Below are positions 17,458 through 25,073 of a DNA stretch of 64,000 nucleotides, one piece after another. The position numbers and the translations under genes are program-made. Each line of letters opens with the position of its first letter. Within the stretch, counting starts at the first letter, position 1. The stretch comes from CAZRVH01 sp964624905 (GTDB taxonomy: Bacteria; Patescibacteriota; Gracilibacteria; Peribacterales; Peribacteraceae), in assembly GCA_964624905.1 (NCBI GenBank), contig CAZUYK010000001.1:55617-119616 (forward strand), in the 5' to 3' direction. The notes beneath the pieces were generated by a model. The model worked only from the letters and a program-made list of their open reading frames with translations. It made no database searches and was not told the DNA's origin.

Positions 17458-19443
17458 TCACCCCTTTCTTCGGGCTAATGCCAACGCCGCGTTTTTGATG
17501 CGCTTGGTCAGTTTCGCCTTGGACTTCTTCGCCTCCGGCACGATCCACTTCACGCCGATGATACGCTCCGGGTTCACGTGCTTCAGCAGGATGCAGTGGG
17601 CGCCGTGGATGCGCACTTCCCCGTCGCGGCCGATAACCCCGACCAATTTCTCCGGACGCAGTTCGTCGGCCTTGCAGCACTTCGCGAAGCGGGTAGGCAT
17701 GGGAACGGAACTATCCACCCGGGCGACGCATGAATCATCCACGGGGCATACGGGTTCCGCTTTCTTTTTTTGCACCTCGATGCCCAAGGCCTGGATGCGC
17801 GGGAGCAGGTTCTGGATCGACAGAGCCCCCTGCCCGATCTTGGCCAGCAGGTCTTCGCGGTCGTGCAACGTGAGACGCTCCCCATCCACCTCGCGCAGCA
17901 GCGTAAGCTGCATATCAAGGGGTGACAGGCGCCGGCGGATGAGTTCTTTGTTCAACATGTCGCGCCCGCGGTTGATGAGCAACGGGCGGTCCTTGGTCGC
18001 GAGGAATTTCTTCAGGCGGTTGCGGGCGGACGCCGTCTTCAGAAGGGTCATCCAGCGCGGGGACGGACGCGCATCGCTGCTGCGGATGACTTCCACGATG
18101 TCCCCGTTCTCCAGCTGGTAATCCATGGGGACGATGGACCCGTTCACGCGCGCGGCGCGGAAACTCAGACCCACGTCGGTGTGCACATGGAACGCGAAGT
18201 CCAAGGGCGTTGCCTGCTCGGGCAACTCGATGATGTCACCCCTGGGCGTGAGGACGAAGATATGGTCCGAGAGAGGCGCCGGAAGCGCGACGTCTTCCTG
18301 GGTTTCCGCGGAAAAGACGTGCTGCAGGCGGGAGCGGCGCACGGTTTGGCTCGCATCCCCTCCTTCCTTGTAGCTCCAGTGTGCGGCGACTCCGAACTTC
18401 GCTTCTCGGTGCATGGTCTCGGTGCGGATCTGCACCTCCGCCATGATATTCCCCGGCATGCCGGGTAGGTTGGCGAGCGTGGTGTGCAAGCTCTTGTAGC
18501 CGTTTGGCTTCGGGAAGGCGATGTAATCCTTGAAACGATGCGCGATGGGGCGGCCGATGCGGTGCAGGAGTCCCAACGTTTGGTAGCACTGCGCCTCGTC
18601 GCGGACGATGACGCGGAAGGCGAAGAGGTCGTACAAATCCTCCACGTGGGATATCGTCTTGTTCTTCATTTTCTGGAAAATGCTGTACGGGTGCTTCTCG
18701 CGAACCTCGATACGCACGGGCATCCCTTCTTTCTCCAGGAAGTTACTAAGCGAACGGACGGCATGGCTCAGGAAGTCGCCGTGCTTCTCGTGCAACTGGT
18801 GCAATTGCTCCGCGATGCGCTCGCTGTCGACGGGATAGATGACGGGGAAAGCCTTCGATTCCAGGCGATGCTTCAGGGAGTAGATACCCATGCGGGCAGC
18901 AACCGGCGCGAAGAGACTTAGTACGTCCTGGCACAGCGCCCGCCGATCCTCGGGCGACATGGTCGGCAGAAATTCCATCACGTACAACTGGTGGCACAAC
19001 GCCAGGATGAGCGCGCGCTCGTCGTGGGCCACTCGCAGGAACATGAGCCGCAGGCTTTCCACCCCCAGGCGCTTGTTCTTCATGGTGATGCGAGACAGCA
19101 GGCGCAGATCGCTCAATACGCCCGCGGCCTCCTTGCCGAATGCCTTCTCGATCTCCTCCAGCGTCCATCCTTCTTGCCCGTCATCCAGCAGTAAGTGATG
19201 GATGAGACACGCCGTGACGGCATCCTCATCCGGCGCGAACGCGGCGAATTCCTTCAGCACGCCCAGGCAGTGGTCGATCAACGATTCGCCCGTCCAGTGC
19301 GGTTTGTCTTTATAAAAAACGGCGACTCGGTCAAACACCGATCGTAGGTGATCGGGAACAAGGTCGGGTTGCTTCTGTTGCAGGGTTGCAAGCAGAGCCT
19401 CGAATCTCTGGCGAGCCGTCTCAATGGGCGGGCGGGTTGCCAC
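17458..19443 (-). CDS. rel: RelA/SpoT-type (p)ppGpp synthetase with degenerate hydrolase domain
   Basis: A 661-residue long RSH protein. The synthetase domain is intact: VREKHPYSIFQKM, FAFRVIV, RFKD (303-306, the RxKD type of bifunctional enzymes), GYKSLHT (315-321) and EVQIRT (336-341). TGS (about 394-450) and a C-terminal ACT/zinc-finger-like region with CC (near 604) follow. In the N-terminal HD domain, H58 is kept but the HD pair is HH (82-83), the ED pair is LD (86-87), and the LADRLHN segment reads LCHQLYV (149-155), so metal ligands are lost. It is expected to make but not hydrolyse (p)ppGpp. The start is GTG 19443; TATACT ends 10 bases upstream. Confidence 0.92.
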   Translation of the reverse strand: MATRPPIETARQRFEALLATLQQKQPDLVPDHLRSVFDRVAVFYKDKPHWTGESLIDHCLGVLKEFAAFAPDEDAVTACLIHHLLLDDGQEGWTLEEIEKAFGKEAAGVLSDLRLLSRITMKNKRLGVESLRLMFLRVAHDERALILALCHQLYVMEFLPTMSPEDRRALCQDVLSLFAPVAARMGIYSLKHRLESKAFPVIYPVDSERIAEQLHQLHEKHGDFLSHAVRSLSNFLEKEGMPVRIEVREKHPYSIFQKMKNKTISHVEDLYDLFAFRVIVRDEAQCYQTLGLLHRIGRPIAHRFKDYIAFPKPNGYKSLHTTLANLPGMPGNIMAEVQIRTETMHREAKFGVAAHWSYKEGGDASQTVRRSRLQHVFSAETQEDVALPAPLSDHIFVLTPRGDIIELPEQATPLDFAFHVHTDVGLSFRAARVNGSIVPMDYQLENGDIVEVIRSSDARPSPRWMTLLKTASARNRLKKFLATKDRPLLINRGRDMLNKELIRRRLSPLDMQLTLLREVDGERLTLHDREDLLAKIGQGALSIQNLLPRIQALGIEVQKKKAEPVCPVDDSCVARVDSSVPMPTRFAKCCKADELRPEKLVGVIGRDGEVRIHGAHCILLKHVNPERIIGVKWIVPEAKKSKAKLTKRIKNAALALARRKG

Positions 19444-19499
19444 CGGGATTCAGAGTATAGGAGAAAATAAGGAAATAGAAACTACGAAAGAACGCTTTT

Positions 19500-19565
19500 T
19501 AGGAGGTAGGAAAGTAGGAAGTAGGGATAAGACACGATCCCTACCAACCTACCACCTACTTCCTA
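19500..19565. repeat. imperfect inverted repeat built of TAGG units
   Basis: The left arm (19500-19528) consists of AGGTAGG-like units; the right arm (about 19537-19565) is its imperfect complement (CCTACC-like units). Outer and inner parts of the arms pair well, the middle does not. It sits between rel and dtd and touches the dtd stop; it could form a hairpin in either transcript. Confidence 0.5.
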
Positions 19566-20006
19566 GCCCCTATCAATCAGAAGGGTCACCGGACCGTCGT
19601 TCACCAGCGACACCTCCATCATCGCGCCGAATTCACCGGTTGCGACAGCGAGTCCCGTCCGTCTCATGCGATCGACGAAATAGCCATACAGCCGCTTAGC
19701 CTCTTCCCTCTCCGCGGCCCCCGTATAATCCGGGCGGTTCCCTTTGGACACGTCCCCTGCCAGCGTGAACTGGGAGACGACCAAAAGCTCCCCCTTGATA
19801 TCCACGATGGAACGGTCGTTGATTTTCCCATCCTCACCTTCAAAAAGGCGCAAACCAAGGATTTTCTCGCTTAACCAGTCTGCCTGCGCATCGACGTCAT
19901 CCTTCAAAATACCCAGGAAAAGAAGGTATCCGCGGCCGATTTCGCCGACCGGTTTTCCGTCAACGGAAACGGAAGCGTTCTTCACTTTCTGCAAGAGGAT
20001 GCGCAT
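19563..20006 (-). CDS. dtd: D-aminoacyl-tRNA deacylase
   Basis: A 147-residue enzyme that removes mischarged D-amino acids (and glycine from tRNA-Ala) from tRNA. Both active-site motifs are visible: SQFTLAGDVSKGNRPDYTGAA and the cross-subunit NDGPVTLLID. Length is standard. ATG 20006 is selected because it gives the canonical MRILLQKV start and because TACAAT (20019-20014) ends 7 bases upstream. Confidence 0.95.
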   Translation of the reverse strand: MRILLQKVKNASVSVDGKPVGEIGRGYLLFLGILKDDVDAQADWLSEKILGLRLFEGEDGKINDRSIVDIKGELLVVSQFTLAGDVSKGNRPDYTGAAEREEAKRLYGYFVDRMRRTGLAVATGEFGAMMEVSLVNDGPVTLLIDRG

Positions 20007-20122
20007 GTCCCGGATTGTACCCATCGATCTGCCATCACAACATACGTCTGGTAGCACTTGATTGGCTAAGAACGCGTTAAAGCTGATTCTGTAGCCAAAG
20101 AGTGGATTCTCTCCGGAATCTA

Positions 20123-20150
20123 TTGACTCTTTTTAGCCTTCGGATATGAT
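20123..20150 (+). promoter_or_regulatory. promoter of the rplJ-rplL operon
   Basis: TTGACT (20123-20128) and TATGAT (20145-20150) are separated by 16 bases; the transcript should start near 20157, just before the L10 leader. Confidence 0.7.
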
Positions 20151-20156
20151 GGGGGC

Positions 20157-20217
20157 CTGTCCGAAGACCGAGGGCACTAGGCCGCAGGCCGAACGTAAGC
20201 CCCTCCGAGGCACACAG
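20157..20217 (+). promoter_or_regulatory. ribosomal protein L10 leader (autoregulatory RNA)
   Basis: The stretch contains the conserved pieces of the L10 leader: a TCCGAAGACCG segment and a CCCTCCGAGG segment at the far side of a stem. In known bacteria L10 (with L12) binds this RNA and represses its own operon. Assignment is by motif recall only; a covariance-model search would confirm it. Confidence 0.7.
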
Positions 20218-20261
20218 CATCGCTCATCCGGCTCCGGCTTGGTGATTCGTGCCGTTTGCCT

Positions 20262-20297
20262 CGCTGGTCTCCCGGACGGGAACCAGCGATTTTTTTG
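20262..20297 (+). terminator. attenuator-type terminator between L10 leader and rplJ
   Basis: CGCTGGT and ACCAGCG pair around a GC-rich loop that itself can pair (CCCGGACGGG), followed by A and seven T. It lies inside the rplJ leader, so it can control read-through into the operon. Confidence 0.7.
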
Positions 20298-20304
20298 TCC
20301 TTCG

Positions 20305-20329
20305 GGACGGATCGCACCCGTCCGTTTTT
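20305..20329 (+). terminator. second terminator-like hairpin in the rplJ leader
   Basis: GGACGG and CCGTCC pair around a short loop, followed by G and five T, directly after the first terminator. Two tandem hairpins suggest a strong off state. Confidence 0.5.
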
Positions 20330-20357
20330 CGTATCCACCCGCTTTTCCCCCGCCACC

Positions 20358-21005
20358 ATGGCACTGACCAAAGCCCAAAAGACCGAACAGCTCAATGAGC
20401 TGAAAGAGAAGATGAAGGACGCCAAGTCCGTCATGTTCGCCCACTACATCGGCATGACCGTGTCCGACGTCAGCGACTTCCGCAAGCAGCTGCGCGACAA
20501 GAAGAGCGAAATGAAGGTGGCCAAGAAGACCCTCATGCAGATCGCCGCGAAGGACCTGAACCTTCCGGAGATCTCGGATGACATGATGGACGGCGCGGTC
20601 GCCTGCATCTTCAGCTACGACGATCCTTTGACCGGCGCCCAGATTGCCTTCAAGTTCGGAAAGGACCACCCCCAGGTGGAACTGATCGGAGGCGTGTTCG
20701 AAGGCAAGATCATGAACAAGGAAGAGACGATCCGCCTCGCGAAGATTCCGGGCAAGACCCAGCTCCTCGGCATGTTCATGGCAATGTGCAACGGACCGCT
20801 CTCGTCCTTCGCCCGCGGACTCAGCGAGCTCGCCAAGCAGAAGGAACAGCCGGCTCCGGCAGCGGAAGCTCCGAAGGCCGAAGAGAAGAAAGAAGAGGCT
20901 CCCGCTGCGGAAGCCACCCCTGTCGCTGCTGAGGCAGCCCCCACCCCCGCAACAACGGAAGAAGCTCCCGCTGCACCCGCAGCCGACGCTCCTCCCGCTG
21001 CCTAA
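20358..21005 (+). CDS. rplJ: 50S ribosomal protein L10
   Basis: A 215-residue L10, the base of the ribosomal stalk that carries L7/L12 dimers. The N-terminal RNA-binding part (ALTKAQKTEQLNELKEKM, HYIGMTVSDVSDFR) is canonical up to about residue 165. The last ~48 residues are an Ala/Glu/Pro-rich extension, longer than in most bacteria (about 165-180 total). ATG 20358 is chosen because it gives the standard start; the leader is C/T-rich. Confidence 0.95.
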   Translation: MALTKAQKTEQLNELKEKMKDAKSVMFAHYIGMTVSDVSDFRKQLRDKKSEMKVAKKTLMQIAAKDLNLPEISDDMMDGAVACIFSYDDPLTGAQIAFKFGKDHPQVELIGGVFEGKIMNKEETIRLAKIPGKTQLLGMFMAMCNGPLSSFARGLSELAKQKEQPAPAAEAPKAEEKKEEAPAAEATPVAAEAAPTPATTEEAPAAPAADAPPAA

Positions 21006-21041
21006 TCCTTATTTTTTTAATCCCCTATTTCCCTTATTCAT

Positions 21042-21443
21042 ATGGCTGATACGACTATCCAGCTTTCCGCAGAGGAGCAGGCAGTGATCTCCGCCCTCGA
21101 GAAGCTCAACGTTGTCTCCCTCAACAACGTCGTCAAATACATGGAAGAGGTCTACGGTATCTCCGCAGCTCCGGTCGCAATGGCAGGAGGTGCAGCCGGC
21201 GGTGACGCAGGCGCAGGTGCCGGCGAAGAGAAGTCTTCGTTCAACGTGGAACTGACGGATGCAGGCGCTCAGAAGATCGCCGTCATCAAGGTCGTCCGCG
21301 AAATCACGGGTCTCGCCCTCGGCGATGCCAAGGCAGCCGTCGACGGTGCTCCGAAGGTCATCAAGGAAGGAGTCGCCAAGGCCGATGCCGAAGAAATGAA
21401 GAAGAAGCTCGAGGAGGCAGGTGCCAAGGTCACCCTCAAATAA
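21042..21443 (+). CDS. rplL: 50S ribosomal protein L7/L12
   Basis: A 133-residue stalk protein: N-terminal dimerisation domain, Ala/Gly-rich hinge (AGGAAGGDAGAGAGEE) and the C-terminal factor-binding domain (VIKVVREITGLALGDAKAAVD). It recruits EF-Tu and EF-G. It follows rplJ by 36 bases with a C/T-rich spacer and no Shine-Dalgarno site. Confidence 0.97.
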   Translation: MADTTIQLSAEEQAVISALEKLNVVSLNNVVKYMEEVYGISAAPVAMAGGAAGGDAGAGAGEEKSSFNVELTDAGAQKIAVIKVVREITGLALGDAKAAVDGAPKVIKEGVAKADAEEMKKKLEEAGAKVTLK

Positions 21444-21467
21444 GCCTTTCCGTTCCGACGAACTCAG

Positions 21468-21494
21468 AAAGCCGCTCGAAAGTGCGGCTTTTTT
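21468..21494 (+). terminator. terminator of the rplJ-rplL operon
   Basis: AAAGCCGC and GCGGCTTT form an 8-bp stem with an 8-base loop, ending in six T. Confidence 0.85.
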
Positions 21495-21560
21495 GATACC
21501 TGGAAAGATGTATACTTACAGGCCGCTCTTTTCTCATCGCGCTACACCCACGAGGTTCCC

Positions 21561-22055
21561 ATGCTCGATATCCTGCTTGAAGCACGCAGACAATTGCCGA
21601 CGTTGTTGCTGGAAGAAGACAAATGGAAGGACATTGACGTGGACTATCACCCGCCGCGGGTAAAACGCGTCTGGCGACAGTGGGGGGAGAATCGCATTTT
21701 CCTCCACGAAATCGACCCATGCTCCATCGAAGAGGCGCTCCTGCATCCACACGCGTGGAAGTCAGGGATGTTCCTCGGAGAAGGATCGTACATGATGCTC
21801 ACGGGCAAAAGTCCAACGAACGATCCGCCCGCCATCGTGGAACGGACGCTTCTAGCCGCCGGCTCGAGTTACGAAATGATCGATCCGGATAGCTGGCATG
21901 CCGTCGCGCCTATCACCGTGTGCCAGACGATGATGGTTACCAGCCCTCCCACGGGCCGTTCAGCGCCGAAATCCACGAAGGAGCTGCAGAAGCTCACGCC
22001 TGAAACGCGCGCCAGGATCATTGAATTCTGGCGCAATATGAGATTCGATGGCTGA
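21561..22055 (+). CDS. hypothetical protein, possibly cupin-like
   Basis: A 164-residue soluble protein. It has a beta-rich centre with HEID, HPHAW and DSWHAVAPI segments spaced as in small cupin barrels, but no clear metal site, so the fold guess is weak. TATACT at 21511-21516 would give a ~40-base leader. It ends at a strong terminator and has no operon partner. Confidence 0.6.
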   Translation: MLDILLEARRQLPTLLLEEDKWKDIDVDYHPPRVKRVWRQWGENRIFLHEIDPCSIEEALLHPHAWKSGMFLGEGSYMMLTGKSPTNDPPAIVERTLLAAGSSYEMIDPDSWHAVAPITVCQTMMVTSPPTGRSAPKSTKELQKLTPETRARIIEFWRNMRFDG

Positions 22056-22074
22056 AGATCGGGAAGAGCCGATT

Positions 22075-22106
22075 GAGGCCCGTCCACACGGACGGGCCTC
22101 ATTTTT
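22075..22106 (+). terminator. strong terminator of the gene at 21561
   Basis: GAGGCCCGTCC and GGACGGGCCTC form a perfect 11-bp stem with an ACAC loop, followed by A and five T. Confidence 0.9.
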
Positions 22107-22138
22107 AAGCCCGAAAGCGGTAAAAGGGCTATTATTCA

Positions 22139-22166
22139 TTGACAATTAGCCTTAACACCGTATACT
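22139..22166 (+). promoter_or_regulatory. near-consensus promoter of the zinc-ribbon gene
   Basis: The consensus -35 TTGACA (22139-22144) and TATACT (22161-22166) are 16 bases apart, one of the best -35/-10 pairs in the window; the leader is about 80 bases. Confidence 0.7.
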
Positions 22167-22212
22167 GACCTGGCAACCTTCGTAGCTGTCCTATCGGTCC
22201 CCGAGAAACTGT

Positions 22213-22243
22213 AAAGAAGGCCATTGCACTTATTACCTTCTTT
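22213..22243 (+). promoter_or_regulatory. leader hairpin before the zinc-ribbon gene
   Basis: AAAGAAGG (22213-22220) and CCTTCTTT (22236-22243) form a perfect 8-bp stem that ends 10 bases before the ATG. It may control ribosome access. Confidence 0.45.
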
Positions 22244-22253
22244 CTTTCTTTTT

Positions 22254-22532
22254 ATGGCTGATCAGCAGCTTACGTGCCGCGATTGCGGTCAACAGTTCAC
22301 GTTCACCGATGGTGAACAGGAGTTCTACGCCTCCAAGGACCTCAGCGCTCCCCAGCGCTGCAAGGACTGCAGGAACAAGCGCAAGAACGACAGAATGCAG
22401 ACGCGCGAAATGCACGATGCAGTCTGCGCGCAGTGCGGTTCGCAGTGCCAGGTTCCGTTCAAGCCCCGTCCCGTTGAGGAGGGTGGCAAGCCGGTCCTCT
22501 GCAAGAACTGCTTCATGGCTTCCCGCAGCTAA
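22254..22532 (+). CDS. small zinc-ribbon protein
   Basis: A 92-residue protein with two CxxC pairs in each of two ribbons: CRDCG with CKDCR (N-terminal half) and CAQCG with CKNC (C-terminal half), joined by a basic helix (RNKRKNDRMQTREM). The N-terminal half matches the zf-Tbcl-type probable zinc-ribbon (FTDGEQEFY, PQRCKDCR). Such proteins are thought to bind nucleic acid or act in translation, but no role is proven. A strong promoter and a structured leader suggest abundant, regulated expression. Confidence 0.85.
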   Translation: MADQQLTCRDCGQQFTFTDGEQEFYASKDLSAPQRCKDCRNKRKNDRMQTREMHDAVCAQCGSQCQVPFKPRPVEEGGKPVLCKNCFMASRS

Positions 22533-22562
22533 AAGGTTGTTACCTTCCAATGTAACTCAAGG

Positions 22563-22585
22563 ACGCCCCGAAAGGGGCGTTTTTT
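22563..22585 (+). terminator. terminator of the zinc-ribbon gene
   Basis: ACGCCCC and GGGGCGT around a GAAA tetraloop, followed by six T. Confidence 0.92.
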
Positions 22586-22637
22586 GTAGCTCTCAGCCGG
22601 TAGAAGAATAAGTCGAAATCTGCTATAATGGAGAGGT

Positions 22638-22790
22638 ATGGAAATGGAACAGAAATCCCCCTGGCTCACCGTCACGATAGGCATTCTCGGCATGGTGGTC
22701 GGGTATTCGCTCGTGCTCGCACAGTCCGGTTCCCTGCAATTCGAAACCGCGGTACGATGCCCCTCGCACTCCATGAACCATCGTGCCTGA
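22638..22790 (+). CDS. 50-residue membrane peptide with a Cys/His/Met tail
   Basis: A short gene encoding one membrane helix (about residues 9-28) and a short outer tail ending CPSHSMNHRA, where Cys, His, Met and His are spaced as in a small metal site. The consensus extended -10 TGC-TATAAT (22624-22629) ends 8 bases before the ATG, and GGAGAGG overlaps that spacer. The stop is one base before the next ATG, so the two are co-translated. The strong promoter and tight coupling argue that it is real. Confidence 0.7.
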   Translation: MEMEQKSPWLTVTIGILGMVVGYSLVLAQSGSLQFETAVRCPSHSMNHRA

Positions 22791-22791
22791 C

Positions 22792-23223
22792 ATGTCCCGC
22801 TTCCTCCGCTCCCCCTCTTTCTGGTTTCCCTTTGTGATCGCGCTCGCGGTCCTGAGTTTCTTTTTCCTGTGGGAACTGGGAATGCTGCACCTCGCCCTGC
22901 CCATGCTGCCGCGCATCCGCACGACGGCATTGGACCTGACGTTCACGGGCATCCTGTGGATTCTGTTATCATTCACGATCGGGCTCGCCGTCTGGAGGAA
23001 TCGCGAAACCAGCTGCCCCATAGGCGTAAAACGCGCCACCGGTGTGGCGGGCGTGCTCGGCGCAGTATCACTCCTCTGCCCCATCTGCATCGCATTGCCA
23101 GTGTCGCTCCTGGGTGTCAGCCTCACCCTGTCCTTCCTGTCGCCGTTCGTCCCCCTGCTGCGCGTCATCGCTATCGTGGTACTCATCACCGCGATCTCGC
23201 TTTTGCTGCCCAAGAAAGCGTAA
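22792..23223 (+). CDS. four-helix membrane protein with CPIC motif
   Basis: A 143-residue protein with predicted membrane helices at about 13-35, 45-65, 83-105 and 112-138. Two cysteine motifs face the membrane: TSCPIG and LLCPICIALP. Their placement recalls metal-transport membrane proteins, but no family is recognised. ATG 22792 follows the upstream stop directly; this is the middle gene of a three-gene unit. Confidence 0.7.
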   Translation: MSRFLRSPSFWFPFVIALAVLSFFFLWELGMLHLALPMLPRIRTTALDLTFTGILWILLSFTIGLAVWRNRETSCPIGVKRATGVAGVLGAVSLLCPICIALPVSLLGVSLTLSFLSPFVPLLRVIAIVVLITAISLLLPKKA

Positions 23224-23233
23224 GCTCACTCTT

Positions 23234-23944
23234 GTGTCGCACCGCTATCCCGAACTCGATCTCCTGAGAACCTTGGCCATCGTCTGCATGGCCATATTCC
23301 ATACTGCGTACGATCTGGCGGTATTTTTCACGTGGGATATCCCCGTCTTCGACGCCGGATGGACGTTATTCGCCCGCGCGACGGCATGCCTCTTCCTCCT
23401 GCTCGTCGGCATCAGTTTCGCTATCAGTGCATCGCGCAAGGAAACCTTGTCGCATGTATGGAAACGCCAACATAACCGATTCCTCATGCTCGCCGGCGCC
23501 GCCGTGCTGGTCAGCGTCGCGACATACGTGGCGGACCCCCAGACGTTCGTTCGCTTCGGCATCCTACATCTCATCGCGTTGGCAATGCTCCTCCTGCCAT
23601 TCATACGACCTTTGCGTAAAAGCTCGGCCATCATCGGCCTGGCAATCATCATCCTGGGTCAATGGACGGGGCCCGGCACCATTCTGCAACCACTTGCGAT
23701 GGTCGCTGGATTCCCTCCGCCTGGCTTCCGAGCAGTCGACTACTTCCCTCTCTTGCCGTGGTTCGGAGTGATCCTGATCGGATACGGACTGGGGGACTTC
23801 CTATACGTTCGATCGACAAGATGGAGAAATCGCCTGCCCGACACGATGCCCGCCTGGCTAACATGGCCCGGAAGACATTCTCTTTTGATCTACCTGATCC
23901 ACCAGCCGCTTATCCTGTTCGTCCTCTGGCTCACGGTCCGATGA
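23234..23944 (+). CDS. DUF1624/heparan-alpha-glucosaminide N-acetyltransferase-like membrane protein
   Basis: A 236-residue polytopic protein. The start LDLLRTLAIVCMAIFHTAYDL, the RFGILHLIAL segment and DYFPLLPWFGVILIGYGLG are hallmarks of the YeiB/HGSNAT-type acyltransferase membrane family, which passes acyl groups across the membrane. The acceptor is unknown; a surface glycan is plausible. GTG 23234 is the likely start, 10 bases after the previous stop. The stop abuts the convergent dehydrogenase gene. Confidence 0.78.
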   Translation: MSHRYPELDLLRTLAIVCMAIFHTAYDLAVFFTWDIPVFDAGWTLFARATACLFLLLVGISFAISASRKETLSHVWKRQHNRFLMLAGAAVLVSVATYVADPQTFVRFGILHLIALAMLLLPFIRPLRKSSAIIGLAIIILGQWTGPGTILQPLAMVAGFPPPGFRAVDYFPLLPWFGVILIGYGLGDFLYVRSTRWRNRLPDTMPAWLTWPGRHSLLIYLIHQPLILFVLWLTVR

Positions 23945-24904
23945 TTACTTCGTCATCGCCAACTGCACCTGGTGCGCGGGCTTTTCGCCCTTCTGCCACT
24001 GGGCGATGGATTCGAAACAATCGTTGTACATGTTGCGCACGCTGTCATCCGCGTAGAACGCGATGTGCGGCGTGGTGATGACTTTCGGGTGCTTCACGAG
24101 GGCGCTGTCCTCCTCCATGGACGACTCGTGTTCCAATACGTCCAGGAGGGCGTGCTTCACCTTTCCGGCATTCAGTGCTTCCACCAGGTCCCTGGCGTTG
24201 ATCAGTGCGCCGCGGGCGGTATTCACGATGATGACGCCATCCTTCATTTTGGCAATGGATTCCCTGTTGATCATTCCCTTCGTGGAAGGCAACGACGGCG
24301 CGTGCAGGGAGATGATGTCGCTCTGCGCGTACAGCTCGTCCTGCGTGACGTACCGCACGCCGAACTTCTCGACGATTCCCGCATCCTGGTAGACGTCGAA
24401 GGCGAGGATGTTCATGCCGAAGCCATGCGCGATCTCGGCCACCTTCTTGCCGATCTTGCCCGTCCCGATGATGCCGAGTGTCTTGCCCTGGAGCGTCATA
24501 CCGCGAAGTCCCCGGTAATCGAACACGCCGGACGTAACGCGGCGGTTTCCTTCCTGGATGTGGCGCAACGTGGCCAGGAGCAACGCGAACACGTGCTCCG
24601 CGATGACATGGGAACCGTAATCAGGAACGTGCGCGACGACAATCCCCCTCTCTGCGCAGTAGGCGTTGTCGATATGATCGAAGCCCACCGAGCGGGTGCA
24701 CAGGAGCTTGAGGTTCGGGAGTTGCGTCAGGATCTCCTTTGGGAATTTGGTGGTGATGAACGTGGAGATGACTTCGGCGTCTTTGCAAGCGGCGATGATT
24801 TGCTCGGGAGTCGCATCCGCGGGAAGGAATTTCGCATCCGGAAACCTGGAAAGCACCAGCGGCTGGTCCTCGGTATCGGTGTCGAAAAAGACGGGGGAAG
24901 TCAT
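23945..24904 (-). CDS. D-2-hydroxyacid dehydrogenase (D-lactate dehydrogenase-like)
   Basis: A 319-residue NAD-dependent oxidoreductase. The Rossmann motif GTGKIGKKV is at about 146-154. Catalytic residues are visible in order: Arg in VNTARG, Glu in DVLEHE and His in TPHIAFY. The pattern VPDYGSHVIAEHVFALLLA fits the D-lactate/VanH subgroup, which would reduce pyruvate and recycle NADH in a fermentative cell. The leader is C/T-rich, with TATAGT 27 bases upstream. Confidence 0.88.
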   Translation of the reverse strand: MTSPVFFDTDTEDQPLVLSRFPDAKFLPADATPEQIIAACKDAEVISTFITTKFPKEILTQLPNLKLLCTRSVGFDHIDNAYCAERGIVVAHVPDYGSHVIAEHVFALLLATLRHIQEGNRRVTSGVFDYRGLRGMTLQGKTLGIIGTGKIGKKVAEIAHGFGMNILAFDVYQDAGIVEKFGVRYVTQDELYAQSDIISLHAPSLPSTKGMINRESIAKMKDGVIIVNTARGALINARDLVEALNAGKVKHALLDVLEHESSMEEDSALVKHPKVITTPHIAFYADDSVRNMYNDCFESIAQWQKGEKPAHQVQLAMTK

Positions 24905-25073
24905 GGAAAGAAGGGAAATCGGATCGCAGGGACTATAAGGAAAAAAACAACAAGTTCCAAATCAGTGCGGACGCCGGAAATCAAGAAAATGGCGATTGGA
25001 TATTTTGGCATTCCGGTCAAGAAACTTTTGGAAAATTCTCTTCTATTGATCACATTTTTGCTACACTCCGCGC

